NCBI GenBank assembly: GCA_963579025.1
Contig: CAUZFZ010000004.1
Location: 1-64,000 of the forward strand
Reading direction: 5' to 3'
DNA: 64,000 bases
Source of the DNA: CAUZFZ01 sp963579025
Lineage (GTDB): Bacteria > Planctomycetota > Planctomycetia > Planctomycetales > Planctomycetaceae
In this document: piece by piece, positions 8,499-16,805 of the stretch
Layout of the letters: every line of letters starts with the position of its first letter
How positions within the stretch are numbered: position 1 is the stretch's first letter
Notes under the pieces: model-generated
What the model was told of the DNA's origin: nothing
The model's input: the letters and a program-made list of their open reading frames with translations, nothing else
The model's database searches: none
Translations under genes and position numbers: made by a program

Positions 8499-8578
8499 GG
8501 TGAGTGCTCCAGAAAGATGGGCAGCGAAGTGATCGCTTCGATGTGCGAAACGGTTGGAGGTCCGCGTTCAGACTAAGT

Positions 8579-8685
8579 AGCTGTCCCGGAACAAAGCCAT
8601 GAAGCGGTAGGCGGATTTCTCCGAAATCCGCAAGTCCCGATTTCGGAGAAATCGGGCTACGGCTCAGGCATGGCCTGTTTGACAG
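8579..8685. mobile_element. MITE-like palindromic element with two hairpins and flanking 8-bp direct repeat
   Basis: About 107 bp of near-palindromic DNA. Hairpin 1 is GCGGATTTC (8611) with GAAATCCGC (to 8631). Hairpin 2 is CCCGATTTC (8636) with GAAATCGGG (to 8656); its core is the reverse complement of the first. The outer ends CTGTCC..GCCATG and CATGGC..GACAG form imperfect terminal inverted repeats. GACTAAGT occurs directly on both sides (8571-8578 and 8686-8693), consistent with a target-site duplication. The right copy runs into the stop codon of the RbsD-like gene. It encodes nothing and would need a transposase elsewhere. Confidence 0.6.
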
Positions 8686-8692
8686 GACTAAG

Positions 8693-9142
8693 TTAAGACG
8701 GCTTGCGGACCCCGATTGTGAGCAGCAGATTGGCCCACAATGCCTGATCGGCCGTGTGGATCGTCAGCACGTGATCGCGCGACGCCACCGCGTCGTAAAA
8801 GTCCCACTTCTGAATCGGCTCCAGCTCGATGTCCAGATCGGCGGCTTTCAGAAGGTCCCGATACTCGTTCCAGACAGGGGGATCTCCGTCGAGGGCATAC
8901 GGGTCATCCGCCGGAATGCCCATGGTATTGGCCGCTTCAATCGGAACGGCCGACAGCAGGGCCTCAAGTGCCTGAGTGCAACTGATGACTCCCGGCATCA
9001 GATTCAGGCTGACAAGTTCCGCGTTCGGTCCCAGGGTGTTGTACGCGGGGTAATTGCCATCGGCGATCAGCACTTTGGAATGGTGTCCGGCGCGGCCGAG
9101 AATCTCGTTGATCTTTGGGTGAATCAAGGTGTGGTGCAGCAT
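8693..9142 (-). CDS. RbsD/FucU-family sugar mutarotase
   Basis: A 149-residue protein of the RbsD/FucU family. It begins MLHHTLIHPKINEILGRAGH, with the catalytic-type His in GRAGHHSKVLIADGNYP, and has PVWNEYRDLLKAADL and the C-terminal HTADQALWANLLLTIGV. FucU-type members interconvert anomers of L-fucose; RbsD acts on ribose. The sequence is nearer the FucU branch, but the substrate is inferred. It lies 57 bp downstream of the BshC-like gene on the same strand. Its stop codon abuts the right end of the MITE-like element. Confidence 0.85.
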   Translation of the reverse strand: MLHHTLIHPKINEILGRAGHHSKVLIADGNYPAYNTLGPNAELVSLNLMPGVISCTQALEALLSAVPIEAANTMGIPADDPYALDGDPPVWNEYRDLLKAADLDIELEPIQKWDFYDAVASRDHVLTIHTADQALWANLLLTIGVRKPS

Positions 9143-9199
9143 GGTTTGATCTCGATGTGGATGAACTGTGAACGGTGACGGAATGCCGGGCTCGTGCAG

Positions 9200-10891
9200 T
9201 CAGGCGTCAAACGCCGCGTGCAGGTCGGCGATCATTCTGTGCATTCGGTCGGCCGGGTAAAGGCAGAAGGACCACTCGCGGCCGGTCAGAATGGTGTTGG
9301 CCAGTAAACGCTGCTCGACATCGGCCAGCTCGCCGATCAGTCGTTGCTGCAGTTTTGACAATTGTTTCGTCAATTCCCGATTGATCTCCGGGAAACGTCG
9401 ATAACGTCCGATGCCGGAATGACTGAATGCCGGGCCGTCCGCGTGTCTCGTTTGGTCAGAACTCTGCTGCACGGCAATGAGTCGCTGCTTCTCATCGACC
9501 AATGAGTTAACCGACTCTGATCTTTTGGACGGCAGGAATCGCTGTGGATTGTGCTGTAGCTCGCGGAGCATGCCGCGGATGCGCCGGACATCGTCAGCCG
9601 TTTCCGAAAACGGTTTCGCCAGCGGCAACCATGCGGTCGCCGACAGGGTGAGGAACTCGGGCGGGTCGATGCCGTAGAACCTTTTGATAATGCGGTCCGT
9701 GATTTCGTCGTATTTGGCTCCGCCAATTCCATGCACGAACAGGTCCGACAGGCACAGTCGCGTGAACAGTGTTGTTGTGAGCGCTCGCGTGCGGAATCGG
9801 TAGCCGGAGGACTGGACGTCACGCAGTGCGGAAACAGCGTCGCTTGCGTCACCGTCCGGCCCAAGCGGCAGGCGACCAAAGATCGCTGCTTCTTCCGGGC
9901 CGCTCGCGAGCAATAGCTCAGTTCCGGAACGCCGTACAAACACATGCGAGCGGCGAATGTCTCCGGACTGCCAGACCATAAACGGTGCTTCGGTCCAGCC
10001 GTCTGTGTGGGCAAGTTCAGGGACCGGATGCGACTCGCTGCGAATGCGGTTGATCGCGCGATATTGATTCAGAGCGTCGTTGTACGTTTCGCGAAATTCG
10101 TCGGCCCGATCCAGCAGGGCAACTGCGAACCAGAGGAACGAATCGGTGGTGCACAGACCACTCAGTGGCAGTTCGAGATTGCCTTCGCCCCAGTTCCATT
10201 CCGTCTGAATGCGGGCGGCCGAGAGGCACTCCGCCAACCCGGAGTCGACGCGTGAATGTGCGACCGCGTGTGGCCAGAGTTCAGCGATCACTGGAGTCAC
10301 ATCCCATCGCGACATCGCCTGCGTGACGCGACTCCCGAACGACTCGAAAGTACTGGAATGCACAATCCGGGCATCCTGCCATGGTCCGACTGCCTGCTGT
10401 GCGTCGAAGGGCAGCCATTCCGCGCCCGGTCGGTTTCGTGTTCCGACCGGAACTCGGATGCGGTGACTTCGCATCATGTCCGAATCGACGATCAGGTTCA
10501 GGCCGACTCCGTTGCACCGCCTGGCCAGTTCGGACGCCGCATACTGCTTCACCCATACGCCGGGATGAAACAGGTCTGGCTGATGCCCCGTTGCGATCAA
10601 TGGCCCCGCCGGGGACAGGCCGCAATCTCTACCGAGGATGCGTGATGTGTATCGCTCCGCGGCAACGAGCGATTCGTCACAGGCGTGTTGCCGAAACTGC
10701 TTGAGTGGCACGCCCAGAATCTGGCAGCCGTTGTACGCACGGTGCTCTCGATTGCGGACGGCCGCTTCGGGCGCATCGCACAGGTTGGGGATCGCGAGCA
10801 GGCCGCCGTCTTCCCGGGGCACTCGAACCTGCGAGCGTTCCCACGGTATTTCGACGGGATCGGAAGGCGGGGACAACTGGAGCTGGTCCAT
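9200..10891 (-). CDS. Conserved BshC-like protein of unknown function
   Basis: A 563-residue soluble protein without a signal peptide. ATGHQPDLFHPGVWVKQYAA (about 98-117) resembles the GHQP nucleotide-binding-like motif of BshC, the putative cysteine ligase of bacillithiol synthesis. The later block RALTTTLFTRLCLSDLFVHG followed by IGGAKYDEITDRI corresponds to the second conserved BshC region. A C-terminal coiled coil (RELTKQLSKLQQRLIGELAD) also fits BshC. Similarity is limited to these motifs and I rate it weak; neither BshA nor BshB is nearby. It lies between a family 2 glycosyltransferase and an RbsD/FucU mutarotase. Confidence 0.65.
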   Translation of the reverse strand: MDQLQLSPPSDPVEIPWERSQVRVPREDGGLLAIPNLCDAPEAAVRNREHRAYNGCQILGVPLKQFRQHACDESLVAAERYTSRILGRDCGLSPAGPLIATGHQPDLFHPGVWVKQYAASELARRCNGVGLNLIVDSDMMRSHRIRVPVGTRNRPGAEWLPFDAQQAVGPWQDARIVHSSTFESFGSRVTQAMSRWDVTPVIAELWPHAVAHSRVDSGLAECLSAARIQTEWNWGEGNLELPLSGLCTTDSFLWFAVALLDRADEFRETYNDALNQYRAINRIRSESHPVPELAHTDGWTEAPFMVWQSGDIRRSHVFVRRSGTELLLASGPEEAAIFGRLPLGPDGDASDAVSALRDVQSSGYRFRTRALTTTLFTRLCLSDLFVHGIGGAKYDEITDRIIKRFYGIDPPEFLTLSATAWLPLAKPFSETADDVRRIRGMLRELQHNPQRFLPSKRSESVNSLVDEKQRLIAVQQSSDQTRHADGPAFSHSGIGRYRRFPEINRELTKQLSKLQQRLIGELADVEQRLLANTILTGREWSFCLYPADRMHRMIADLHAAFDA

Positions 10892-10993
10892 CGAGGAGGG
10901 CGATGTGTGAGAAGGGGGCGGGGGCGGGATGCTGGAATGAACGCAGAAAGCGCAAGCCAGTCGGCGGCCGACTCACTTTCTTCGAAGATGTCT

Positions 10994-11749
10994 CTAATCG
11001 CAAAGGGTCGGCTGCGAAGTCCGACCGGCTTCAATGTCGGCGGCGGCCGCGAACTCACGGTCCAGCACTTCACGATAGTATGTCAGACGTCGTTCGGAGT
11101 CGTCGAGCGAGCCACCGAACGAACGTTCCTCATCCAGATAAACGAGCGGAACGGGAAACTCAATCACCCGGAATCCCAGCCGAACGGCCTGCACCCAGAA
11201 TTGCAGTGGCATGGCGTATCCGAGTTCCGTGATGTTGAGGTTCTCCAGAGGCAGCGTCCGATACGCTTTGAATCCGCAGAACGAGTCCGTCAGGTTCAAC
11301 CCCAGTTTGCGGTTGAGAATCTGCGTGATCTCGACGTTGACTCGGCGGCGGTCTTGCGGCGGGACACTGTCGCCAGAAAACGTCTTCAGGTAGCGACTGC
11401 CCGACACGATGTCGACGGGCTCGCCGTCGTCAGGAAACACCGCAGCGGCGATTTCCGGAATGAGTCGCGGTTCGTGCTGGCCGTCGCAGTCAATCGTGAC
11501 AACGACATCGTAGTTGTGCCGGATCGCGTAGCAGAAAGCCGTGCGGAGAGCGGCTCCATAGCCCATGTTCTGCTCGTGCGTGACCACCTGGATGCCGGGT
11601 ACATCCGCCAGCACGGCTGCGGTGTCGTCACTTGATCCGTCGTTCACCGCCAGAATGTCGTCCGCATAGCGGCGAACTTCGGCCAGAACCTGAGCGACGT
11701 GAGACGCTTCGTTGTAGACGGGCAGAGCTGTCAGAATTCGGGGATTCAT
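10994..11749 (-). CDS. Family 2 glycosyltransferase, dolichyl-phosphate-mannose-synthase-like
   Basis: From the ATG at 11749 the product is 251 residues, opening directly with MNPRILTALPVYNEASHV. It has the GT2 nucleotide-sugar site (ILAVNDGSSDDTAAVL), the NMGYGAALRTAF segment and the metal-binding DCD (VVVTIDCDGQHEP). DSFCGFKAYR and a C-terminal LVYLDEERSFGGS follow, as in DPM1/Ppm1-type polyprenyl-phosphate glycosyltransferases. No membrane segment is present. An upstream in-frame ATG (11860) would add an unconserved basic leader. It is first of a probable minus-strand set with the BshC-like and mutarotase genes. Confidence 0.85.
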   Translation of the reverse strand: MNPRILTALPVYNEASHVAQVLAEVRRYADDILAVNDGSSDDTAAVLADVPGIQVVTHEQNMGYGAALRTAFCYAIRHNYDVVVTIDCDGQHEPRLIPEIAAAVFPDDGEPVDIVSGSRYLKTFSGDSVPPQDRRRVNVEITQILNRKLGLNLTDSFCGFKAYRTLPLENLNITELGYAMPLQFWVQAVRLGFRVIEFPVPLVYLDEERSFGGSLDDSERRLTYYREVLDREFAAAADIEAGRTSQPTLCD

Positions 11750-12116
11750 CGACCAGACCTTTTCGCATTCGGTTTTGCTGCCGCGCCAGAGCTGTGCCCC
11801 AAAGGCATGCCGTTCGTCGCGCCTAGCCATGATGAAGTTGCCGCGTCCGAGTCGCAACACTGTGCAATCAGCAAAGTCGGACGACTTGAATCAAAACCGT
11901 TCCGTGGCAACCGAAATCGACGAATGAAATCCGATTGGGGTATCCAGGTAGACCTTGCGTACCTCAGGCCGTGTTGCCGCGAATTTCGTGACAGCCGCGT
12001 GCGAATCGGACCTTAAGGAACCTGGCTTTGACTGTACGCGAAGTTACAGAGACCCCCCCCGATTGTGCCGATAGAACTGAATACACGGATGGAATTTGTC
12101 TCATGGAGGTGAGCTG
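11750..12116. other. Divergent intergenic region
   Basis: 367 bp between the divergent glycosyltransferase and thioredoxin genes. It must hold promoters in both directions, but no convincing -35/-10 pair is visible. A run of nine C (acccccccccga region near 12051-12060) is the only notable feature. A good Shine-Dalgarno, GGAGGT (12105-12110), precedes the ATG at 12117. Confidence 0.5.
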
Positions 12117-12986
12117 ATGCGTGCTCAATCAAATCTACTGATACTGGCGCTGGTTGGTGGTTCTCTTCTGTCGCATGCGGATGCGGCCGGGCCGGCGATT
12201 CAACCGGCTCTGCGCGGCCAGGCCAAACCGGTCAGCATCCAATGGGGCAACAGTCTTCAGAAAGCGGCCGAGCAAGCCAGGAAGACTGGCAAGCCAATTC
12301 TCGTGCAGTTCACCGCCGACTGGTGCACGTTCTGCCATAAGATGCTCGACGAGACCCTGTCGAACGAAGAGATCGCTCAGCAGGTGAATGAGTGCTTCAT
12401 TCCGGTTGTCCTCGACGCCGACCAGAACGGGCCGGTCGTCAAGGCACTTGGCGTCGAAGCGTTCCCGACCACTGTTGTGATTTCAGCCGACCTGAAGTCT
12501 GCGAATCGAATCGTGGGGTTCTTCAAGCCAGCGGCATTTGAAACCCAGCTCGATCCGTACTGTCGCGAAACCCGAGCCCGGCTCGCGAAACTGGCAAAAC
12601 AGGCGAAGCCCGAAGAACCCAAAGCGAAACCCCCGCTTGGATTTGACGGCCTGTGCCTGGTGTCGCTACTGGACGATCGCAAACTCGATAAAGGTGACGA
12701 ACGCGTAACTGCGGTCTTCAACGGCCAGCGGCTGCAATTCGTCTCGGAACGACACCGTCGTGCGTTTCTCACAGAGCCAGAAAAATACTGGCCGATGATG
12801 GACGGTCGGTGTCCGGTTGCGTCTTTGCGAGAGGAAGCGGCAAGGACTGGCGACCCGGCGACGGTGGCCGTTTATCGCGGTCGACTCATCCTGTTCCACA
12901 GTGTGGAACACCGGGAAGACTTTGCAGCCGATCCCGCCAGCTTTCTGCCGCAGCTCGCTGCAGGCGAACAGCCACGCCGCTTCTAA
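12117..12986 (+). CDS. Exported thioredoxin-fold protein with two C-terminal YHS-like domains
   Basis: A 289-residue protein with a signal peptide (LLILALVGGSLLSHADA). The thioredoxin domain has the active site ADWCTFCHKM (Cys70, Cys73) and the cis-Pro segment AFPTTVV. After a Lys/Pro-rich linker come two related segments, LGFDGLCLVSLLDDRKL..FVSERHRRAFLTEPEKY and DGRCPVASLREEA..FHSVEHREDFAADPASF. These read as YHS-like domains, small folds usually linked to metal binding. Translation starts at 12117 because GGAGGT lies 6 bp upstream. It is probably a periplasmic disulfide or metallo-redox protein; the substrate is unknown. Confidence 0.85.
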   Translation: MRAQSNLLILALVGGSLLSHADAAGPAIQPALRGQAKPVSIQWGNSLQKAAEQARKTGKPILVQFTADWCTFCHKMLDETLSNEEIAQQVNECFIPVVLDADQNGPVVKALGVEAFPTTVVISADLKSANRIVGFFKPAAFETQLDPYCRETRARLAKLAKQAKPEEPKAKPPLGFDGLCLVSLLDDRKLDKGDERVTAVFNGQRLQFVSERHRRAFLTEPEKYWPMMDGRCPVASLREEAARTGDPATVAVYRGRLILFHSVEHREDFAADPASFLPQLAAGEQPRRF

Positions 12987-13074
12987 GCTGATCCTGTTAG
13001 TCGTCGGACCGGATGAACTGCTCGGGCGTTCGCCTGAAGGGTCGTGACGCGTGCCTGGTGACAAGACATACGTC

Positions 13075-14340
13075 ATGCCAAAACGACTTCCAGCGAACAT
13101 CGTCTTCTGCGTGCTGAGCATGCTGGTGAGCGGCTGCGTTCTTGGTCCTGGGAGCCTGCGGCACAGCCGCACGAACTACAACCGAGCCGTACAACAGACG
13201 GCGCGCGAGGAATTACTCCTCAACCTGGTTCGGTTGAAGTATCACCAGACGCTGGAGTTCATTCGGATTCCGAGCATCACCGGGCAGTATTCATACGATG
13301 TCGACTTCGGCGGATCGGGTAATTGGCAAAAAGGCGTCGCGGCAAAACTGGGGCTCGCGTTCGGCGTCGGCGCGACGAGCAAACCGACCATCGTCTACAC
13401 GCCGGAGCAGGCGCAGCAGTTCAATCAGCGTTTGCTTGCCCCCACGAGTCTTGAAACGATCGATCTGCTGACCTCGAAGGGCTGGGCATTCAATCGCGTC
13501 CTGCGGCTGACAGTTCGCAATATCAATGACGTCGACAACGCCACCAGCGCGGGTGGTCCGACGCCCAGCCTGAAACCGGAATTCGAAGAGTTCACGTACC
13601 TCTGCGAGTTGTTCCGGCATCTGCAGCAGAACGGCCGTCGCATCGAGATTGCTTACGAGGACAGACCCGTTTCCTCGGCCGTCCAGCTCTCGGCTCCTGT
13701 GCCCTCAGACAAGCTCAGCATGGAGGCGGTTGTTCTCGCAGCGGAGAAGGGATACCGCTTTGAGCCATCCGACGATGGAACATCACAGACACTGTGGACT
13801 CGGCCCTCGTCTGCAGAAACGCTGGTTCTGCGTATCGCCCCAGAGGTTGGAGACGCACACGAGGTCCAGGAAATTCGACGGATCCTCGAACTGGCTCCGT
13901 CGAAAAAAGCGTACCGCATTCGGCCGGATACTCACGGCCAGTTGCAGCGGCCGCACGGAAGTCGCAGTGCAGACGGTGAACTAACAAACGACCGCGATGA
14001 ACTGGTCATCAGCACTCGTTCGGTCAAGGAGATGATGTTCTATATTTGCCACGGCATTTCCGTTCCGGAAGCACACATCGAGAAGGGCCTTGTTCGGCAG
14101 ACGTACGATCAGGAGGGGCAGCCCTTCGACTGGAGCGACATGACCGGCAACATGTTCCGCGTTTGCGTGCAGCGCTTCCGCCCGCGTAACGCGGCTGTCG
14201 CAGTCCAGCACAACGGATACTGGTTTTACGTCGACGAGACGGATCTGGGTTCGATGTCGACGTTCAACCTTCTGTTGGAGCTGTTCAATCTGGAGATTCG
14301 CGCGGGCGGCGGTGGCCAGATTCCTCTCCTGACGCTTTGA
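13075..14340 (+). CDS. Conserved planctomycete lipoprotein of unknown function
   Basis: From the ATG at 13075 the product is 421 residues, beginning MPKRLPANIVFCVLSMLVSG and then a lipobox Cys. A GTG at 13051 would add eight residues. Recognisable stretches are SRTNYNRAVQQTAREELLLN, FIRIPSITGQYSYDVDF, PTIVYTPEQAQQFNQRLL, STRSVKEMMFYICHGISVPE and WFYVDETDLGSMSTFNLLLE. I do not recognise a named domain; the pattern recurs as a hypothetical lipoprotein in this phylum. The mature protein has no further membrane segment, so it is probably outer-leaflet or periplasmic. It is convergent with the prenyltransferase-repeat gene. Confidence 0.75.
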   Translation: MPKRLPANIVFCVLSMLVSGCVLGPGSLRHSRTNYNRAVQQTAREELLLNLVRLKYHQTLEFIRIPSITGQYSYDVDFGGSGNWQKGVAAKLGLAFGVGATSKPTIVYTPEQAQQFNQRLLAPTSLETIDLLTSKGWAFNRVLRLTVRNINDVDNATSAGGPTPSLKPEFEEFTYLCELFRHLQQNGRRIEIAYEDRPVSSAVQLSAPVPSDKLSMEAVVLAAEKGYRFEPSDDGTSQTLWTRPSSAETLVLRIAPEVGDAHEVQEIRRILELAPSKKAYRIRPDTHGQLQRPHGSRSADGELTNDRDELVISTRSVKEMMFYICHGISVPEAHIEKGLVRQTYDQEGQPFDWSDMTGNMFRVCVQRFRPRNAAVAVQHNGYWFYVDETDLGSMSTFNLLLELFNLEIRAGGGGQIPLLTL

Positions 14341-14405
14341 GACGCCTGTGCCGTCGAGCGCTCCGCTTTGACTGCTCGGGCAATGTCGCTGCCCGTGATC
14401 AGCAG

Positions 14406-15512
14406 CTACTCGACGCAATGAGAGAGAGCGAGCAAAGCGTATGCAGTCACGAGATTCGGATCGCCCTCGTACCAGCGATCTGCGCGATTGAGCCAGCTTC
14501 CGTTCGGTCTTTGCTTCGCCGCAAGAGTCTCGACCAGGTCCATACGCCAGTTGTGTTTCTCACCGTCAGCGTCTTCGAATTCGACTTCGCCCAAAGAGGC
14601 CAGCGTCTTCGCAAACGTGTTGTAGTAGAAGAAGAGTCCCTGCTGGCCGAGTCCCGGATTGTCTTCGAGTGAATAGTGCTTGCGGAGCCAGGCGACACCG
14701 GCCGCAACTCGCGGGTCGTCTTTCTTGAGTCCTGCGTAAATCATGCTCTTCAGACCAGCGTAGGTCATGCTCGCGTAGGATCGGAGCCCGCCGTTGGGCA
14801 ACACACCGGCTTGAGAAGTGCCGCCGGCGGCTGGCGTGTAATAGAAGCCGCCGTCATCGACTTTAGACGCGAACGGCGTGTTGTTGTGCTCGGTCTCAAG
14901 GTTTTGGCACCGTGAGACGAACATCAGAGCTTTCTTCATCGCCGGGTCGTCAGCTTTCACGCCGGCTTTCTTCAACGCTTCGATCAGGAACGATGTGTTG
15001 GACAGGTCGGGCCTCTGATGCCTGCCGTATCCCGCTCCGCCGAAACCCGGGTCTTCCGGTTTCTGTTCCTCATCCTCGTCCCACTGCAGACCTTTCAGGA
15101 ACTTCTTCGCTCCGGCGATTGCGGAATCGTATTTGCCGTCCTGATTAGCAGCGACAAACGCCATCAGCGAGATGCTGGTTTCGTAGTTCCGGTGCAGCGT
15201 TTTCGGGTGGTAAATGCCGCCGTCCTTCTGTTGCAGCGCGAGCAGGAACGCGAGACCTTTGGCGACAGCTTCGTCATCCGCGGGGACTCCGCTTTCCAGC
15301 AATGCGGTCACCGACAATGCCGCAATGCCCGGGACATTGGGCGACGTCCAACTGCCATCGCGTCCCTGTGTGAGGCGAAGAAAGCGGATGCCCTTTGCCT
15401 GCAGTCGCCGAGCCGTGCTTTGTGCCTCAACCTGTGCCGACAAAGGAGACACGCTGACGGCGAGGGCCCCGATTAAGGACAGGGCGGTGACGTATCTGGT
15501 CAAACGGTTCAT
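14406..15512 (-). CDS. Secreted prenyltransferase/squalene-oxidase-repeat protein
   Basis: A 368-residue protein with an N-terminal signal peptide (YVTALSLIGALAVSVSPLSA). It contains repeated alpha-helical QW-like segments: RFLRLTQGRDGSWTSPN, GLAFLLALQQKDGGIY, GAKKFLKGLQWDEDE, ALMFVSRCQN, GVAWLRKHYSLEDNPGLG and AKQRPNGSWLN. This is the alpha/alpha barrel of the terpene cyclase and prenyltransferase superfamily. The catalytic DxDD of squalene-hopene cyclases is not visible, so it is probably not a cyclase. Such secreted repeat proteins are common in planctomycetes with unknown ligands. Confidence 0.85.
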   Translation of the reverse strand: MNRLTRYVTALSLIGALAVSVSPLSAQVEAQSTARRLQAKGIRFLRLTQGRDGSWTSPNVPGIAALSVTALLESGVPADDEAVAKGLAFLLALQQKDGGIYHPKTLHRNYETSISLMAFVAANQDGKYDSAIAGAKKFLKGLQWDEDEEQKPEDPGFGGAGYGRHQRPDLSNTSFLIEALKKAGVKADDPAMKKALMFVSRCQNLETEHNNTPFASKVDDGGFYYTPAAGGTSQAGVLPNGGLRSYASMTYAGLKSMIYAGLKKDDPRVAAGVAWLRKHYSLEDNPGLGQQGLFFYYNTFAKTLASLGEVEFEDADGEKHNWRMDLVETLAAKQRPNGSWLNRADRWYEGDPNLVTAYALLALSHCVE

Positions 15513-15666
15513 TCTAATTGACTCCGGAAGTCTGGATTTCGTGCCGTTGGCCGTTGGGTGCGAAAGTGGCGCATTCGTTGCACGACATCGGGAAGTTGGT
15601 TTGATCAGCTTCCTTACGATTGTCGACGGACTCGGCCAATCGGCAACTTCGGGAACCGGCCAAAAT

Positions 15667-15705
15667 CAGACCGGCAGCGAACAGTCACTGTCCGCTGCCG
15701 GTCTG
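15667..15705 (-). terminator. Rho-independent-type terminator
   Basis: CAGACCGGCAGCG (15667-15679) pairs perfectly with CGCTGCCGGTCTG (15693-15705), a 13-bp stem. On the minus strand it is followed by ATTTTGG. It lies 25 bp past the stop of the His/Asp-rich lipoprotein gene, so it most likely ends that transcript. Confidence 0.7.
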
Positions 15706-15729
15706 GATGGTGTTTCAGGCCGGGCGGCG

Positions 15730-16458
15730 TCACTTGGCTTCTTTGGGCGCGGGCGGTGTCGATTCCGTGGACTCCGTCTCTTCCGGGGCGGCTGGCTTCG
15801 CTTCCGATGTTTCGGGAGCATCGCTCGTGGATTCGGGATCTTCCGTGGTTGTCTTCGGAGTCCCGTGTCCCTCGTCCGAATCCTCGCCATCCTCGTGGCC
15901 GTGTTCGTCGCCGTCTTCATCACCGTGCTCGTCGCCGTGCCCGTGAGCATGTTCTTCATCATGGACCACAGTGCCGGTGTAGGCGATGCCATCGGCCATG
16001 AACTGCAGAGCAGCGCCTTCCTTGTGGTGGTGCAGTTCCTGGGAAAGGTCCTCGCTGGTGATCGAGAACTTTGACGCCTTACCTTCGGCGTCACCGTCCT
16101 GGGGAACTGCCGTCAATTCAAAGTCTTCTGATTCATCGCCGTGTTTGAAGCTCAGCGTCAGCGATGTGGCGTCAATTGCCTGGGCGGTTTCTGCGTCGCT
16201 GCCCAGGATGTAGATGTCCAGACGGCTGTCGTCCTCGTCAAGAATGGATTCGGCATGAATGTCGTGTGTTCCGAGTTCGACGATGCTTCCCCCGTGTGGT
16301 CCGTGTGCGTGGTGATGATGGCCTCCGTGCTCGTCAGGGACCGTCGCATCCGCTTCATCAACGGTTGGTACCCGGTAGGCGTCCTCCTGAGTGCATCCGG
16401 CGAGCGAAAAACACACGAGAAGAGCAGGCAGTATTGTGCAGACAGTTCGAAGATTCAT
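15730..16458 (-). CDS. His/Asp-rich lipoprotein, putative metal-binding
   Basis: A 242-residue protein with a clear lipobox (FSLAGC). Just after it is a His cluster, EHGGHHHHAHGPHGG, followed by IVELGTHDIHAESILDED and a beta-rich middle domain. From about residue 165 to 200 there is a run of HGHGDEHGDEDGDEHGHE type, then a Pro/Glu/Thr/Ser tail. The two His/acid patches suggest binding of divalent metals such as Zn, Ni or Cu at the cell surface. The ordered middle part resembles a small planctomycete domain often seen with GPHGG motifs. Function is inferred from composition only. It is followed by a strong terminator. Confidence 0.75.
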   Translation of the reverse strand: MNLRTVCTILPALLVCFSLAGCTQEDAYRVPTVDEADATVPDEHGGHHHHAHGPHGGSIVELGTHDIHAESILDEDDSRLDIYILGSDAETAQAIDATSLTLSFKHGDESEDFELTAVPQDGDAEGKASKFSITSEDLSQELHHHKEGAALQFMADGIAYTGTVVHDEEHAHGHGDEHGDEDGDEHGHEDGEDSDEGHGTPKTTTEDPESTSDAPETSEAKPAAPEETESTESTPPAPKEAK

Positions 16459-16805
16459 CGTTTCGGTTCCTGATTGGCTGGCTCAGCAGTGCCGGACCAT
16501 GACGAGTGAGAAATCCGCCTCGGCGGCGAGAGAGGTCAATGTATTGCGTGCCCGGGAACGTCAGCAACCCGTTGCCATGACGGCGGATGCCGGAATGGGT
16601 CGCTATCATTGAACCCGTCGGGCTCTTGAGGTGTCCGACCACATCAATCGTGGCAGGACTTCGGGAGAATACCATGCCGAATTGCGAGATTTCCGGCTGC
16701 GATCACCCGTGCGCCTGATGCGATGTGTTTGAGACAAATCGGGTGAATTCGGTGACTACGAACTGCCCGACGGCGGAATTCCAACGAATGAAGGGACGTG
16801 GACGG
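16459..16805. other. Divergent intergenic region before argC
   Basis: 347 bp between the lipoprotein gene (minus) and argC (plus). No ORF or RNA is supported, and no ARG-box-like palindrome is evident. AAGGGA about 10 bp before the GTCC-flanked ATG at 16806 is a weak ribosome binding site. Confidence 0.4.

Noticed and set aside
10685..11635. 316-codon plus-strand open frame
   Set aside because: Antisense to the glycosyltransferase and BshC-like genes.
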